From contig MCFH01000010.1 of NCBI GenBank assembly GCA_002104945.1, positions 620,001 to 684,000 of the forward strand: 64,000 nt of DNA, in the 5' to 3' direction. Of this stretch, positions 12,549 through 29,342 are shown piece after piece (position 1 is the stretch's first letter; every line of letters begins with the position of its first letter). Under the pieces are notes generated by a model. It searched no databases. It was not told where the DNA came from and was given only the letters and a program-made list of their open reading frames with translations. The position numbers and the translations under genes are program-made. This DNA is from Piromyces finnis. Taxonomy: Eukaryota > Neocallimastigomycota > Neocallimastigomycetes > Neocallimastigales > Neocallimastigaceae.

Positions 12549-14754
12549 ATGTCACAGAGGAGATGTTATTATGATATCCTTGGAGTGGCAAGAGATGCCA
12601 CCGAAACTGAAATTAAAAAGGCGTATAGAAGAAGAGCACTGGTACAAATTAATAAACATTTTTAATATTTACATAATTATAAATAATAAATAATTAATTA
12701 AATTATTAAAAGGAATTACACCCAGATAAAGCTATTTTAAGAGGTGAAAATATAGAAGAAGCTAATCAAAATTTTGCACTCTTAGCCGAGGCATATGAAA
12801 TTTTAAGTAATCCTAATGAAAGAGCTTGGTATGACGATCACAGGTACAATTTATTATAATTTAAATGATAAAAAATGATAATAATTGATTTTCTTATTAA
12901 TAATTAATGGAAATAATTTTAATATTTTTTCATTTTCATTTTATTTTTATTTTATTTTCTTTCATTATTGATTTTATTGTAATCAGAGAATCAATATTAA
13001 GGGGATATGATGGTTCAGTTAATGGATTCCAATCCGTTGGTATGTCCGTAGACCAACTTAGTAGATATTTTGATAAATCTTGTTACAGAGGATTCAATGA
13101 TAATCCTCAGGGTTTTTTTGCAGTTTTCAGAACACTCTTTAGTACATTAGAAAAAGAAGAGGAAGATTATAAAGATATAAATTCAGATGAAGATTTATCT
13201 AAATTTCATCAAATTAAAACTTCATTTGGTAAACAAACAGATAAATATGAAGAAGTATATGAATATGAAGGAAATGAAACCTCATTAAAAATATTTTATA
13301 ATAAATGGTTAAATTTTTCAACACAAAAATCATTTAGTTGGTGTGATAAATATAACCCATCAGATGCACCTGATAGAAGAATCAAAAGATTAATTGAAAA
13401 AGAAAATAAAAAGCTCAGAGATTCTGAAAAAAAGAAATATAATGATTGTATAAGATCTTTAGCGGCTTCTATTAAAAAACAAGATCCAAGAGTTAAAGCA
13501 TTTATTAACGAACAAAAAGAAAAAGAAAAAATGAAAAAGTTGGAACAAAAAGAACGTAGAGAAAGAGAAAAGGCAGAACGATTAAGGAAAAAGGAAGAAT
13601 ATAAAGAACAAGAATGGATGAAAATTTCAGAAGATAATGAAGTTTTAAAAATGATTAACGACATTGATGATGAAGATATGTATGCTGAAAATGAGGATTT
13701 TTACTGTATAGCATGTAATAAACAATTCCGTTCAGAAAAACAATATGAAAATCATCAAAAATCAAAAAAACATTTAAAGGCTGTTAGAATACTCAGAAAG
13801 CAATTAATGGAGGAAATAGGTGAAGAATATATTGAAGAAGAAATAGATGATGATATAAATAATTATAATAATTCTGAAGATGTTGATGATATAGATGAAG
13901 AAGAAATTATAGAAGATATTAAAGATAAAGAAATAAAAGATGAATATAAATTATCTAATGAGGTTAATGAAAAGGAAGAACAATTCATCGAAGTAATTAA
14001 TGAAAAGATGAATGAAATAAATATGAATGATGAAGCAGATGTCTTAAATCAATATAATATTATTGATAACAAAGAAAACGATAGTAGCGATTTTATATTT
14101 GTAGAAGAAGAGGAAATTCCAAAAAGCAAAAAAAACAAAAAAAATAAAAAAAAATCAAAAGCAAATCAAAATACTGATTTATATCAAGATAGTCTATTTG
14201 AATCCTCTCGTTCAAATTCATTTGATAGTTTAATGAATATGGAATCATTATTATCAGGAAATAATAAAAAAAAGAATAAAAATAAAAAAAAGAAGAAAAA
14301 TGTTGTTCCACTTTTTACCGTTAATGATATTATTAACAATGATAGTGACGAGGAAAAGGATGAAAATAATGATATAAATAACAAAATTGAAATAAATGAA
14401 AATATAAATGAAGAAGAGATTTTTGATGTTGAGAAAGAAACTGAAAATGTAGTAAAGGAAGAACTTATTTCTAATGATACCCCAGATAATATTAATTCAG
14501 TTAGTAATTTAAATGAAAATGAAACTGAAAAAAAAGAACCACAGAAAAAATTAAAAGGTAAAAAAGCTAAAGAAGCAAGAATGAAAGCACGAAAAGAAAA
14601 AGAAGCTTTAGCTGAAACAAGATGTAGAATTTGTAATGAACAATTTACCTCTAAAAATGCATTATTTAATCATATTAAAGAAACAGGTCATTCAATAGCA
14701 CTACCAGAAGAGATTGAAGCAAAGTCAAGAAAAAAAGGGAAAAAAAGAAGATAA
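12549..14754 (+). CDS. JJJ1: DNAJC21/JJJ1-type J-protein with two U1-like zinc fingers
   Basis: Three exons (12549-12641, 12713-12843, 12987-14754) join to 663 residues. Exons 1-2 give a J domain: CYYDILGVARDATETEIKKA, then HPD in ELHPDKA, then LLAEAYEILSNPNERAWYDD. Exon 3 has the conserved JJJ1 region (YFDKSCYRGF, WCDKYNPSDAPDRRIKRLI), then a Lys/Glu-rich helix. A first C2H2 finger follows (FYCIACNKQFRSEKQYENH), then acidic and Lys-rich linkers, and a second C2H2 finger near the end (CRICNEQFTSKNALFNH). Yeast Jjj1 works with Hsp70 on cytosolic pre-60S particles, helping release and recycle Arx1/Alb1; DNAJC21 is the human counterpart. The in-frame ATG at 12907 is in intron 2 and is not the start. 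The acidic-basic linker is longer than in animals. Confidence 0.93.
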
Positions 14755-15377
14755 ATATTTTTACTTATATATAAATTAAATTAAATTAAATGATATCATG
14801 TGATATAATTATAAATTTATATTTTTATATATATAACGAAATTATCTAATTTAAACTAAAAAAAATAAAACTTAAAACAACAGTAATAAAACAAGAAATA
14901 TATATTTAATTATCTATACATACTGTGACAAAATATATTTATTATATAAAATAATAAATTAGATAATCGTTTTTATTGTTTATTTACTAAATAATATACT
15001 AAACTAGTAATGACTATAATAAAAATAAAGTTTAATTAAAATATAATATGTTATTTATCTTTAATATTTTTTTATTATAATAAAGTATTAATTTTGAAAA
15101 AATAGTAATGTATAAAAAGTAATACTATGGTATATTATTATGTTATTAATTCATACTAACACAAAAAGTTATACAATAATGTAATATGTAATATATATAT
15201 TGATTTTATATGCTCTATAATTGAAGTTATAAAAGGAAATAAATATTATATTTTTAACTTTCATATTTTATAAATATTTTTTTTAATTATTTTTTTTTAC
15301 TTTATCATGCTATTTTTGTTATTGTAATCTTATTAATATTTCAAATATTTACTTTTTATATATTTATTTAATTTTTT
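14755..15377. other. Convergent spacer, JJJ1 to CCDC96
   Basis: 623 bp of AT-rich sequence holding two 3' ends. No repeat or ORF stands out. Confidence 0.6.
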
Positions 15378-18275
15378 TTAACATCCAGCTAAAATAATAT
15401 GGCTCTTCTTTATTTTTCTTTTATATGACAGTCTCTTTAGCATCAACTCTGTATGATATACTTGTAATTCTTCTACTTGTCTTTTAAGGTTTTCAGTTTC
15501 ATCCTAGTCACAGTTAAAAAAATAATATTATTATTAAATTCAATGATATAAATATATAAATATAATTAATTTAAAAAATGATTATATTACATACAACTTT
15601 ATTTTCAAAATCTATCAACAATATTCGGTTTCCTAATAATCCATGTTTTTGTCTTAAAATTTGAGTATTACGTTTTAATTTATCTCTAGATTGTTTTATA
15701 GCTGGTAAAGTATCTCTTTGTTTTGTTACTTTTTCATCAAGTTCTTTTAATTCGTCTTTCAAATGAACATTTTCAGCCTGTACAAATTGTAATTTTTCTT
15801 TAACATGGGTTAATACTTGAACAATGTTATTTATTTTTTTTCTTAATTTTAATAATTCCTAAAAAAATAAATAAATATGAAAATAATAATTATTAATATT
15901 TGATCAAATGTTACTATGAAAATAATATATTTATATAAATATCAAATGATATACCTCATTTCTTTCTTCAATTTTTTCATTATATGTTTGATTTTCAATT
16001 TTTAATTGTTCGAAATCAATTAAATGTAAACCATCGGCCAATTCTTCCTATTTATATTAAAATGAGTATTAAGTATTTAATAAAGTAAATTCATTAAACC
16101 AATATATATATATAATAAACTTACTTTTTGTCGAAGTAGTGATTCCTGTCTTCGTAATTTATTTTGTAATCTTATATTTTCTAATCTTGCTGCTGTAACT
16201 ATTTCATCTTTTTTCTTTTCTAATCCCTCTAATTGTTCAAATATTTTTAATGAAAATTCACTTCCTGCTCTTGAACTTTTAGCATTTTGAGTAACATGCT
16301 GTTTTTGTTTATAAAAATCTTGATATAATTTATCTGATTCTTGTTTTTTTTCTTGTAATTTTTCTTTGTAGCTATTTGCAATTTCTTGTTTTTTATTGTT
16401 AATATCATCATATTCGTTCTTAAGCTCTTTATACTCATACATAGAACTTAAGTATCTTTGTTCCTGATCATTCATTGATTTATCACCATCACGATGCTCA
16501 TCCGGCTTTAGTTTTTAATCAAATAATTATAGTCAATTAGTTATAATATATTTAACAATATAAATAATATATATTATAATTATATTTACTCTTTTTTTCC
16601 TGAAGAGTTCATATAACTTATTTTGCAAAAAGAGATTTTTAGTATTATTACGTTCATATTTTTCTATTTCGAGTTTTAAAGTTTCAATAAACTGTTCACG
16701 ATCGATTTCATTAGAATTTTCTTCATTTTCAGCATCTCCATCTTCTTCTTTTTTCTTACTCTTATCATCATCACCTTCTTTACTTTTATTTTCATTGTCA
16801 CCATCTTCATCAAAAGATATTTTTGATGAATGAATTGAATTTTTACTTCCATCAAGATCAAATTGAGAATTATCTTCATTTCCTTTAGTAAAATAATCAG
16901 CAAATTCATCAATATTTTCTGAATTAATTGGTGTTTCACTTCTTAATATTTCAAATGTTTCATTCATAAATTCTTCATGCTTTTTTTTATTTTCTTCTTC
17001 TTTTAATTCTTGTTCTTCTTCATCCTCACTTGTTATATCCTCTATTTTTGATACTTCTGATAAATTTATACCAAAAGATAAAATCGGAACATCAATAATA
17101 TTTGATATGTCTATATTACTTTCAATTTTTTTTAAAAGTTCTTCATCTGTTAATATTTTAATATTATCATCCTCAATTTTATTTTCATCGTCTTTATTAA
17201 CTTCATTTTCTTTCTTTGTTTCTTCTAATTTTTTTTCTTCTTGGTTATCATTTATACTTTCATTATTTTCATTTTTTTTCTCATCTTCTATTTCATCTTT
17301 ATTTTCATTACTATTTTCAATATTTTCTTTCCCTTCATTCTCACATTTTTCTTCTATATCTCTTTCTAACTCATCTTGTTCCTTTTTTGCTTCATTTAAT
17401 AAGTTTTGTTTTACATTTTCTATATAATCGGATAATTGTGGTATCCATGTAAAAGTTGAATTTTCATCAATAATTGGAGGTGTCATTATATCTTTAATTA
17501 ATGGTTCATCATAATAATCAATATCTGAATCCGAAAACCCATATTCATTGAAAGAATCTTCATTTTCTTGTATTTTTGTAGTTTCTTCGTCAGATAAATT
17601 CAATTTTTTGTTTTCTTGATTTTCTTCTATATTATTATTATTTTCTTCTTCTTCTTCTTCTTCTTTTTCTTCTCTTTTATCATCTTGTTGATTTATAGAT
17701 TTTATTGTTTTTTTACTTTTCTTCTTTGAAAGTTTTTTCTTCTTCTTTTTTTCGATCTTTTCGATTGAGTGATCAATTTCTTTTAATGTATTTTCAATAC
17801 TATTACCTAATTTTTCTTCGACTTCTTTATCCTTCTCTTCAGATAATGGTTCATTATTTTCTGAAATTGCTTCAACATTGTTATTTTCAGAATTATCATC
17901 TTTTTTTTCATCAGTACTTTCAGATAAGGGCTCTTTAATTTCTTGTGAAACTAAATTTATTGAACTTTTTTCATTTGACTGTGATTCAATATTATTTGTT
18001 AATCCGGTTTCTTATGTAAATAAAAATTATATATTTAATATGTTATTTTTTATTTTTATTATATGTTTTAATGTTAATATAGTTATATTATTACATATTG
18101 AATATATATTTACTGTTTTAATACCTTTATTCAAAGATAATGTTGACTATATAAAATGAATTATATAAAATAATAATTATATAATAATATATAGTATAAA
18201 CAAAATTATTTCTATAAAGCTGTTACTGTTAATATCTTAGCATTAAATAATAATTACCTTTTTTTCACTTGTCAT
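15378..18275 (-). CDS. CFAP184: CCDC96/CFAP184-like axonemal coiled-coil protein
   Basis: ATG at 18275 (MTSEKK) is followed by a 22-nt microexon (18146-18125) and a large exon (18010-16590). The large exon encodes a very acidic Glu/Lys/Asp/Asn-rich region ending in a helix, LFLQNKLYELFRKKR. Further exons encode the DUF4201-type coiled coil: LENIRLQNKLRRQESLLRQK, then GLHLIDFEQLKIENQTYNE and KIEERNEELLKLRKKINN, VQVLTHVKEKLQFVQAEN, TQILRQKHGLLGNRILLIDF, and a stop at 15380-15378. The GLHLIDFEQLKIENQ block and the RQ.HGLLGN block are hallmarks of CCDC96, and the acidic N-terminus matches too. CCDC96 pairs with CCDC113 on axonemal doublets near the nexin-dynein regulatory complex and is needed for ciliary beating. 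The joined protein is about 770 residues, longer than human CCDC96 because of the acidic part. It is strong evidence for a flagellate. Confidence 0.9.
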
Positions 18276-18841
18276 TCTTAATATTTATTCTATACAATCA
18301 TAAAATTTTATAAGAAAAATTATTAAAAGAATTATTTTAATTATTAGTGAACATTCTTATATATCCTTTTTTAACATTTCGCAAATATCATAAAAAAAAC
18401 TTTAAAACTTTAATTTTCTAAAAACTATTTGTAAAAATTGTTGAATTGTATATATAACCTTATATTAAATTATTAATTAATTTATAAAACCTATTTATAT
18501 TTAAATTTTTTTATTAATTTTTTATTATATCTCAAATTTCCAAAATCGATAAAATAATTATAATAATAATAATAATTAAAAAAAAAAAAAAAAAAGCAGT
18601 AATTACCATATAACCTATAATTAAATAATTTTATTGATTAAACTTTTTAAATTATTATTGGACATCTAAAAATAAAAGTAAATACTATTTTTTTATATAT
18701 AATTATTCATAAAATATTATTTTTCAGTAATAAAAAAAAAAAAAAAAAAGAAATGAAAAAACAGAGCAAAATTATTAACTAAATATTAACAAAAATAATT
18801 ACATTTTCTTTATTTTATATAATTTAAAAACTTTATAAATA
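18276..18841. promoter_or_regulatory. Divergent spacer between CCDC96 and the MAPKKK
   Basis: 566 bp with A-runs (18578-18595, 18730-18750) and AAT repeats. It presumably holds both promoters. No named element is seen. Confidence 0.5.
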
Positions 18842-22845
<4,004 letters not shown>

Positions 22846-22915
22846 ATATAAAAAATAATAAGTAATTAATTGATTATAATAATATATACACAAATAAATA
22901 TAAAAAATAATAATA

Positions 22916-22952
22916 ATAATAAAATTGAATAAAGGTTATTCAATTTTATTAT
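22916..22952. terminator. Perfect 17-bp hairpin between two convergent genes
   Basis: Arms 22916-22932 (ATAATAAAATTGAATAA read outward to inward) and 22936-22952 are exact reverse complements around the 3-base spacer AGG. It begins 71 nt after the MAPKKK stop, in the convergent interval with MAK16. It could be a 3'-UTR stem, a 3'-end or replication-related signal, or a chance AT palindrome; the length argues against chance. Confidence 0.55.
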
Positions 22953-23091
22953 ATTTCTTATAATTATGATTTATTATTATCTCTCAATTACATTTATTCA
23001 TCTCTTATCCTTTTATTATTATTATTATTAATATTATTAATATTATTATTTTATATTTTATTTTTATTTACATAAAAAGTAATAATAATAA

Positions 23092-23122
<31 letters not shown>

Positions 23123-23595
23123 AAAACTTATATATAAATACACTAATTATTAAAAAAAAAAATAATAATACAATTTTATATTTGACTATACATGATAATT
23201 ATATATATATATATATATATTTTTATATTAAGTTTATTAATTATGAAATTTTATGAGCAATAATTTTATAATCTAAAAATTAATAGATAAAATATATTTA
23301 TATATTCACAATTTTATTCAAAGAAAATATAAAATTTTTTTACTGCTGAAATTTATATATTAAATAAATATTTAAAAAAAAAATCTATATTAATAAATAT
23401 GAATTTAGAAGTACAAAAGTACTGACTTTAAAAAATGAAATAAAATTAATAAATTAATTATTAAATATAAAATTGTATGAATTGAACATTTTTATAATAT
23501 TGTGAAATATATAAAAACTGGTTTGAAATAAATAATATAAATAATACATCATTTTATAAATATTTAAATATATGAATTGCCCAATTTTTAATTGT
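22953..23595. other. Convergent spacer, MAPKKK to MAK16
   Basis: Holds short ATT, AAT and (AATA)n repeats (the latter near 23090-23123) and an AT run at 23201-23220. No coding signal. Confidence 0.6.
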
Positions 23596-24995
23596 CTACC
23601 ATTGTTGGGTAACTTCATTCTTTTCATTTTCTTGTTCATATTCAATTTCAATATGAGCTTCTATTATAATAATTATTAAATATAAATAATAAAATTAATT
23701 TAGCACTTGTTTATAAATTTTTCAAAACAAAATAACTATAATTATAATCATATAATATTTACTCTTTTGGCGTTTCCTTGAAGCGCCTTTACCCTTAATT
23801 GGACGTTTTCCTTTCTTATCAGCTTTATCTTCATCTGATTCATCTGATTCATCTTCAGATTCTTCATCTGATTCATCTCCTTCATTATCCTCTTCATCAA
23901 ACTCATCTTCATCACCATACATATCTTCAATATCATCTTCTGCGTCACTAATATCAGAGACAAATTCACGCTATTTAATTAGAAATACATTGAAATATTA
24001 CATATATTACAAAATTAACAAAGAATTAATATAATAAAATCATATTTTATAATTAATATTAATATTATAACAAGTTAAATATTAAACTATATAATTTATA
24101 TAATTATTTTTATAATTACTTCATCAAAGTCTTCAATTTCTTCTTCTTCTTCAAGTTCATCTTCTTCATAATCTTCTTCAGCGTCTTCCAAACTTTCTAA
24201 AGCCTTAGTAAATACTTCTTGACGTTCATTCATAACGCTATCATCGTAAATACCTTTCTTTAATCTTTCAAGTAATTCTTGTTCAATTACATGATCCAAT
24301 CTAGCAGCAGCTTCAGCCTTAAGTTCACGTTTAGCTTCTCTCTTTTCAACCTTCTTTTTAATACCAACTAATTTTGTTCTTTAAAAAAAAAGTTATAACA
24401 AAAATATAATTTAATTAATTAAATTCAAAATTACAAAAGAAATAATTTCAATTAAGAACATACTTTGATTTTAATTTCAATCTTCTCATTCTAATTAAAT
24501 ATTGAGTTATCTTAGTAAGTCTTTGTTTACATTTATGTATAATGAATGGTTGCCAATATTGTAATTCACTATCAATTTGTTCAAGAGCTTTTGTATAATT
24601 ATTTGAAAGTTTTACTTTTTCCCAAAGTTTTGCTGGTGAATGTGCTCTTTCAATAGTTTTCATATATAAATATAATACACCATCAATTTCTTTAATTGTT
24701 GCATATCTACTATTTGCTAAAGGACAGGATTGACGATTACATAAACCAGTTACATTGTATTCATTTCTACAAAAATTTTGTGATTTTGTTCTATTTAAAT
24801 AGTATTTATATAAATATGATTATAAATTTGAAAAATAACATTAAAATTTTAAGCTCATAAAAAAGGAAATTTAATTAATATATATTAATTTTTTTTTTTT
24901 AAAAAAAAAAAAAAGAAAGAAAGAAAAATATACTTTATTTTATATGAACAAAAGTGTTGATTAACACATTGCCAAATAACTTCATCGCACTGCAT
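23596..24995 (-). CDS. MAK16: Ribosome biogenesis factor MAK16
   Basis: ATG at 24995; the protein begins [20 protein letters not shown]. Then come the family signatures [20 protein letters not shown] (zinc-binding Cys cluster), [52 protein letters not shown] and [19 protein letters not shown]. An acidic Asp/Glu/Ser region with [13 protein letters not shown] follows, then GASRKRQK and the conserved end HIEIEYEQE, stop 23598-23596. The order and length match MAK16 throughout. It is a nucleolar pre-60S assembly factor, associated with RPF1 and early 5.8S/25S domain folding. Intron positions follow from frame; one intron (near 24880-24920) has a T-run directly followed by an A-run. Confidence 0.96.
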
Positions 24996-27387
24996 GGCTT
25001 ATTATATATAGTATTAATAATATATTTAATTAAAATTTAATTATGAAAGGATTTATGGTATCTTTGAATTAGATAAGTATGAAAATTTCGATTTGTCGAT
25101 TTTAAATGTAATACTGAAAAAATAAAATAATGTAAAAATATTTAATTTTCCATTAAAATTTACTTTTTTATGGAAAATTATATATCACCAATTTTTTTAT
25201 TTTTCTACTGGATTAATATATATTTCCTATTAATATGTAAAATTATGTCTTATAAAATTATAATATATTTCTCAAGATAAAATTAATAGATTATTTAGAT
25301 CCTTTCTAAAGTTTAATTTCTTTTTATCAAGTTATAGTAAAATAATGTATTAAAATTTCAATAATTAATTATTAATAATTATTTTGAAATTTAATATATT
25401 TTAAAAAAATGTTTACAAAAAAAAAAAAAAGAAAATAGATTTATATATATTATCCAATCATAATTATAGTGGCTAATTGATCAATAATAACAATTTTTTC
25501 AAATTTTAAATTTAAAACTTTGAAAGATTCAAAAAAAAAAATACTAAAAGAAAATATAAGAAAATAAAAATATGAAATACTGAAATTGAAACTAATATAA
25601 TAAAAGATTTATTTTTCATAATAAATATATAACTCTATTTCGAATTTTATAAAAAGTTTATAGTTTTTTAATGTTTAATGTCATTATTATATTTTTATAT
25701 AAAAATAATAATATATAACTATATATTAATTATGTTCATTAATAAGTTTTTTTTTCTATAGTTTAAAAATTAATTATATTTATTCTACTATAAAATAATT
25801 TCTATTTAAGATTATTATTTTAATCTTTAATAAATTAAAATTAGTTTCTTTTTAAACCAATAGCATTGAAATATATTATTATTTAATTTTTAATATTTCT
25901 ATATATAATAAAATTTTGTTTTTTTTTAATTTGAAAAATTAAATATTTTTTAAATATTATATAATATCATGTGATATATATATTAAAAATAATTATATAA
26001 GCCTCTTTAAATTTATTAACTTATAATATAAGATTCTTTATCTATGATATACGATATATTTCATATATATATTCATGGCTAATAAATATATTTACTAGAA
26101 ATTAATTCATTCAAAATTTTAAAATTTTAAATAATACGAGGCAAAGTTATACATTATTATTAAGGTAGTACAGCGATCAATTTAACTAACTTTTTTGAAT
26201 TTTTTAAGAACAATAATAATTTTTATATTTCATTTAGTTTTATACTATATACCTAAAAGAGTAGAATTAAAAAAAAAAAAAATCTCTGTAAATATGTAAA
26301 TATTATATACATAAAATATGAAATAGAAATATTAAAATGAAAATAAATGGAAAAAATAAACTATTACTAAATTAAAGTATAATACAAATTTTCTAATTCT
26401 TGTTTTATATCTTTGCATAATATCATGATAGTTGATTTTAGTATAAAGATAACACATATTTTTTAATATTAATATTATAAAATATATATAATTAAAGTTG
26501 AGTACAAAATTATTTTTTAATATAAATTTTATACAAAGATTCTATTTAATACTCATAATTTAATTAAAATAATTATTACATATAAAGATAAACATTATTA
26601 AAATAAATAAGACTATAAGACTATATTTAATAATAAAAAAGTATTTCTTGTGTTTTTTCTTTTATTAAAAAAGTAAAATAGTAAATAGAAAAAAATAATT
26701 TATAATACAATTATTAATATTATAAATTTTTTTTTTTTTCATTTATTTCTTTTTCTTTTAAACTTTACTCTTTAATTAAACTAATATAGATTAATTTACA
26801 CTGTAACTTTTATTTATAAAACATTTATTATTTATTACCTTTATTAGTTATTATAAATTACATATATTTAGATTTTGATTCAATAACTAATATAAATATA
26901 TAATTCAAGTAAATATTAAAAAATGAATTAATGTTAATAATGAATTTTGATAATATTTTATATTCTTTAATTACTAATAAACCTTTTAAAAAAAAAAAAA
27001 AAAACATATTTTTTAATTTTTATTTTATTTAATTATATTAAAAACAAATAATAAATATTTTGATTTAAAATAAATAATTATAATTTATACAACTTTATCA
27101 AATTCTAATCTAATAATATTTTATCTAATTTTATCTATATATTTCTTTTGCTTACTGTAAAAATTGGAATAATAAGAAAAAAATAAATAACAAAAAAAAA
27201 AAAAGATTATTATTATTATTATATACAATAAAATCCTATGTAAAAGTTTTTTTAAAAAAAATAATATTGCATTAAGACAAAAAAGAATAATAATAATAAT
27301 TCAAAATAAAATTTAAAAAATTCAGAAATAAAAAATATAAATAATTAATATATTTTAAATAAATTCAGCATATATAATATTTAATTA
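24996..27387. promoter_or_regulatory. Long divergent spacer between MAK16 and the CTDSPL2-like gene
   Basis: 2.4 kb, extremely AT-rich, no ORF above about 60 codons, several A- or T-runs. A slightly less AT-biased patch at about 26145-26185 has no readable frame. It holds both 5' regions; nothing else identified. Confidence 0.5.
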
Positions 27388-29342
27388 ATGTCTCGACATC
27401 GAAAAAATAATTCTAAAATTAACACCACTGATAATAATAAAATGGCAAAAAAGAATACTTCACAACTTTCAATTCAAAAATTTATAGTAACAAGTCCAAG
27501 GAATTCTTCATTACAAACTTTTGATAATAGTAAATATCTTTTAAAAATTATTACAAATATAAATTTATGATTTTATATTAATTATATTATTGTTGATTTG
27601 ATATCTAGCCCAATCCTTATCTACAAGTAGTACTCAAAATAAATCATTACTATCAAAAAAAGTAAATAATAAAGAAAAATCAAAATTTAGAAATGCTGTA
27701 TTATCCCCAAAATTAAAATTAAAATCAAATAAAAAAAAGAAGAGATTAAGTAAAGAAGAAAAAAAGAAAAAGAAGAATTCTAATTCTCAACAACTAAGTC
27801 TATTATCTTTTTTTTCACCAGCATATCATTTATTTAAAAAAATATCAAGTAATAATTATATATTTTAAATATAGTAGAATTTAATAAATAAAATTTATCC
27901 ATGTTAAATTAATCTTGTTTTAAATTTAAAATTTAAAGGTCCTTTTAAAAATGATAAAAATGGAAAGGTTAATCAAAATCCAACAGATTCAGCAATTGAA
28001 ATGGATTGTAATATAGTAAAAGACAATAAAAAAGAAAATGAAAATGAAATTGAAGTAGATGATTATATTAGGATTGATGATGATATAGAAGATGATGTTG
28101 ATGATTATGACTATGATGAATTTGATCCGTATGTATTAAATAAAAATTAAATTAATTCTACTCAACTATTAAATTAATATTATTATATATGTAAATAAAG
28201 ATTTGACTTTATTAGAAGCTTGCCACCACTAGAGCCATACAGAGATCCAAGTAATCTAAATTTTAATTACTTCTAAAATGATTTTCAAAAAATAAATTTA
28301 GAATTTATTATTAATAATATATATTAAAATATAATATAGTATTACCACCAAAACCTGAAAATAGTCCAGAAATAACATTGGTATTAGATCTTGATGAAAC
28401 ATTAGTCCATTGTACTACAACAGAAATGGATGAATATGATGTTATGTTCCCTGTTGAACTTAATGGTCAGCAATTCCAAGTATCTGGTCGTTATAGACCA
28501 TATTGCTCAGAATTTTTAGAAAAAGTTGCAGAAATGTTTGAAGTTATCATATTTACAGCATCTCAAAAAGTTTATGGTAATAATAATAAATTTAAGAATT
28601 TTTAAAGTTTTATTACAATTTAATACATAATATATTAAGAAAATATTTTTTTTATAAATTATAAAGCCGATACATTATTAGATTTTATGGATCCATCTCA
28701 TAAACTTATTTCTCATAGACTTTTTAGAGATGAGTGTAAGTTTTTTTTTTTTATTCATTTATTTTTTTGCTTTTTGTTTTTGCTTTTGATTGTAAATTTA
28801 AATTTTAATTAAATAATAAGGATAACTAAAATATATAATACTATTTCATAATAATAGGTGTTACTGTATATGGAAATTATTTGAAGGTAATAGTAATGTT
28901 GTAATAAAAAAAAAATGAAAAAATGAAATAAATATATAACGAAATTTTATTATTAAAAATAAAATAGGATTTAAGTGTTCTAGGTAGAGATCTTTCTAAA
29001 ACAATAATTATTGATAATTCAATATATGCATTTGGTTATCAACTTGAAAATGGTATTCCAATTACTTCATGGTATAGTGATAAAAATGATAAAGAATTAC
29101 TTTGTGTTCTTGAATTTTTAGAATCTATAGTTGGAGTTTATGACGTAAGACCATATTTAAAAGAAAAATATAACTTAATTGATCGTGCAAATGCTTCATA
29201 CAATCGTTATAATAATGATACAATAAATGATGATTCATCTTCAATAGTACCAAATACACCAACAAGAGCAGCTTCTGCATCTTCAGCGAGTTTTATTACT
29301 TCATCACCTCAACAAAAATCACCAGTTTTATACAATAAGTAA
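27388..29342 (+). CDS. CTD small phosphatase-like protein, CTDSPL2 type (HAD family)
   Basis: ATG at 27388. The N-terminal exons encode a basic, Lys/Ser/Asn-rich region with acidic patches ([18 protein letters not shown]). After [15 protein letters not shown] the FCP1/SCP domain starts: [16 protein letters not shown] has the catalytic DLDET motif. Then [95 protein letters not shown], and a Ser-rich tail ending at 29340-29342. [20 protein letters not shown] and NGIPI.SW..DKND match CTDSPL2 best, within the SCP/Nem1/Psr1 superfamily. It is a Mg-dependent phosphoserine phosphatase by homology; the substrate is not predictable. All catalytic Asp residues appear intact. Confidence 0.9.

Noticed and set aside
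12907..12986. ATG at 12907 as the start of the zinc-finger protein
   Set aside because: These bases are intron 2; the J-domain exons at 12549-12641 and 12713-12843 join in frame at 12987.
17107..18159. Several Ser/Phe-rich plus-strand ORFs
   Set aside because: Antisense shadows of the acidic N-terminus of CFAP184.
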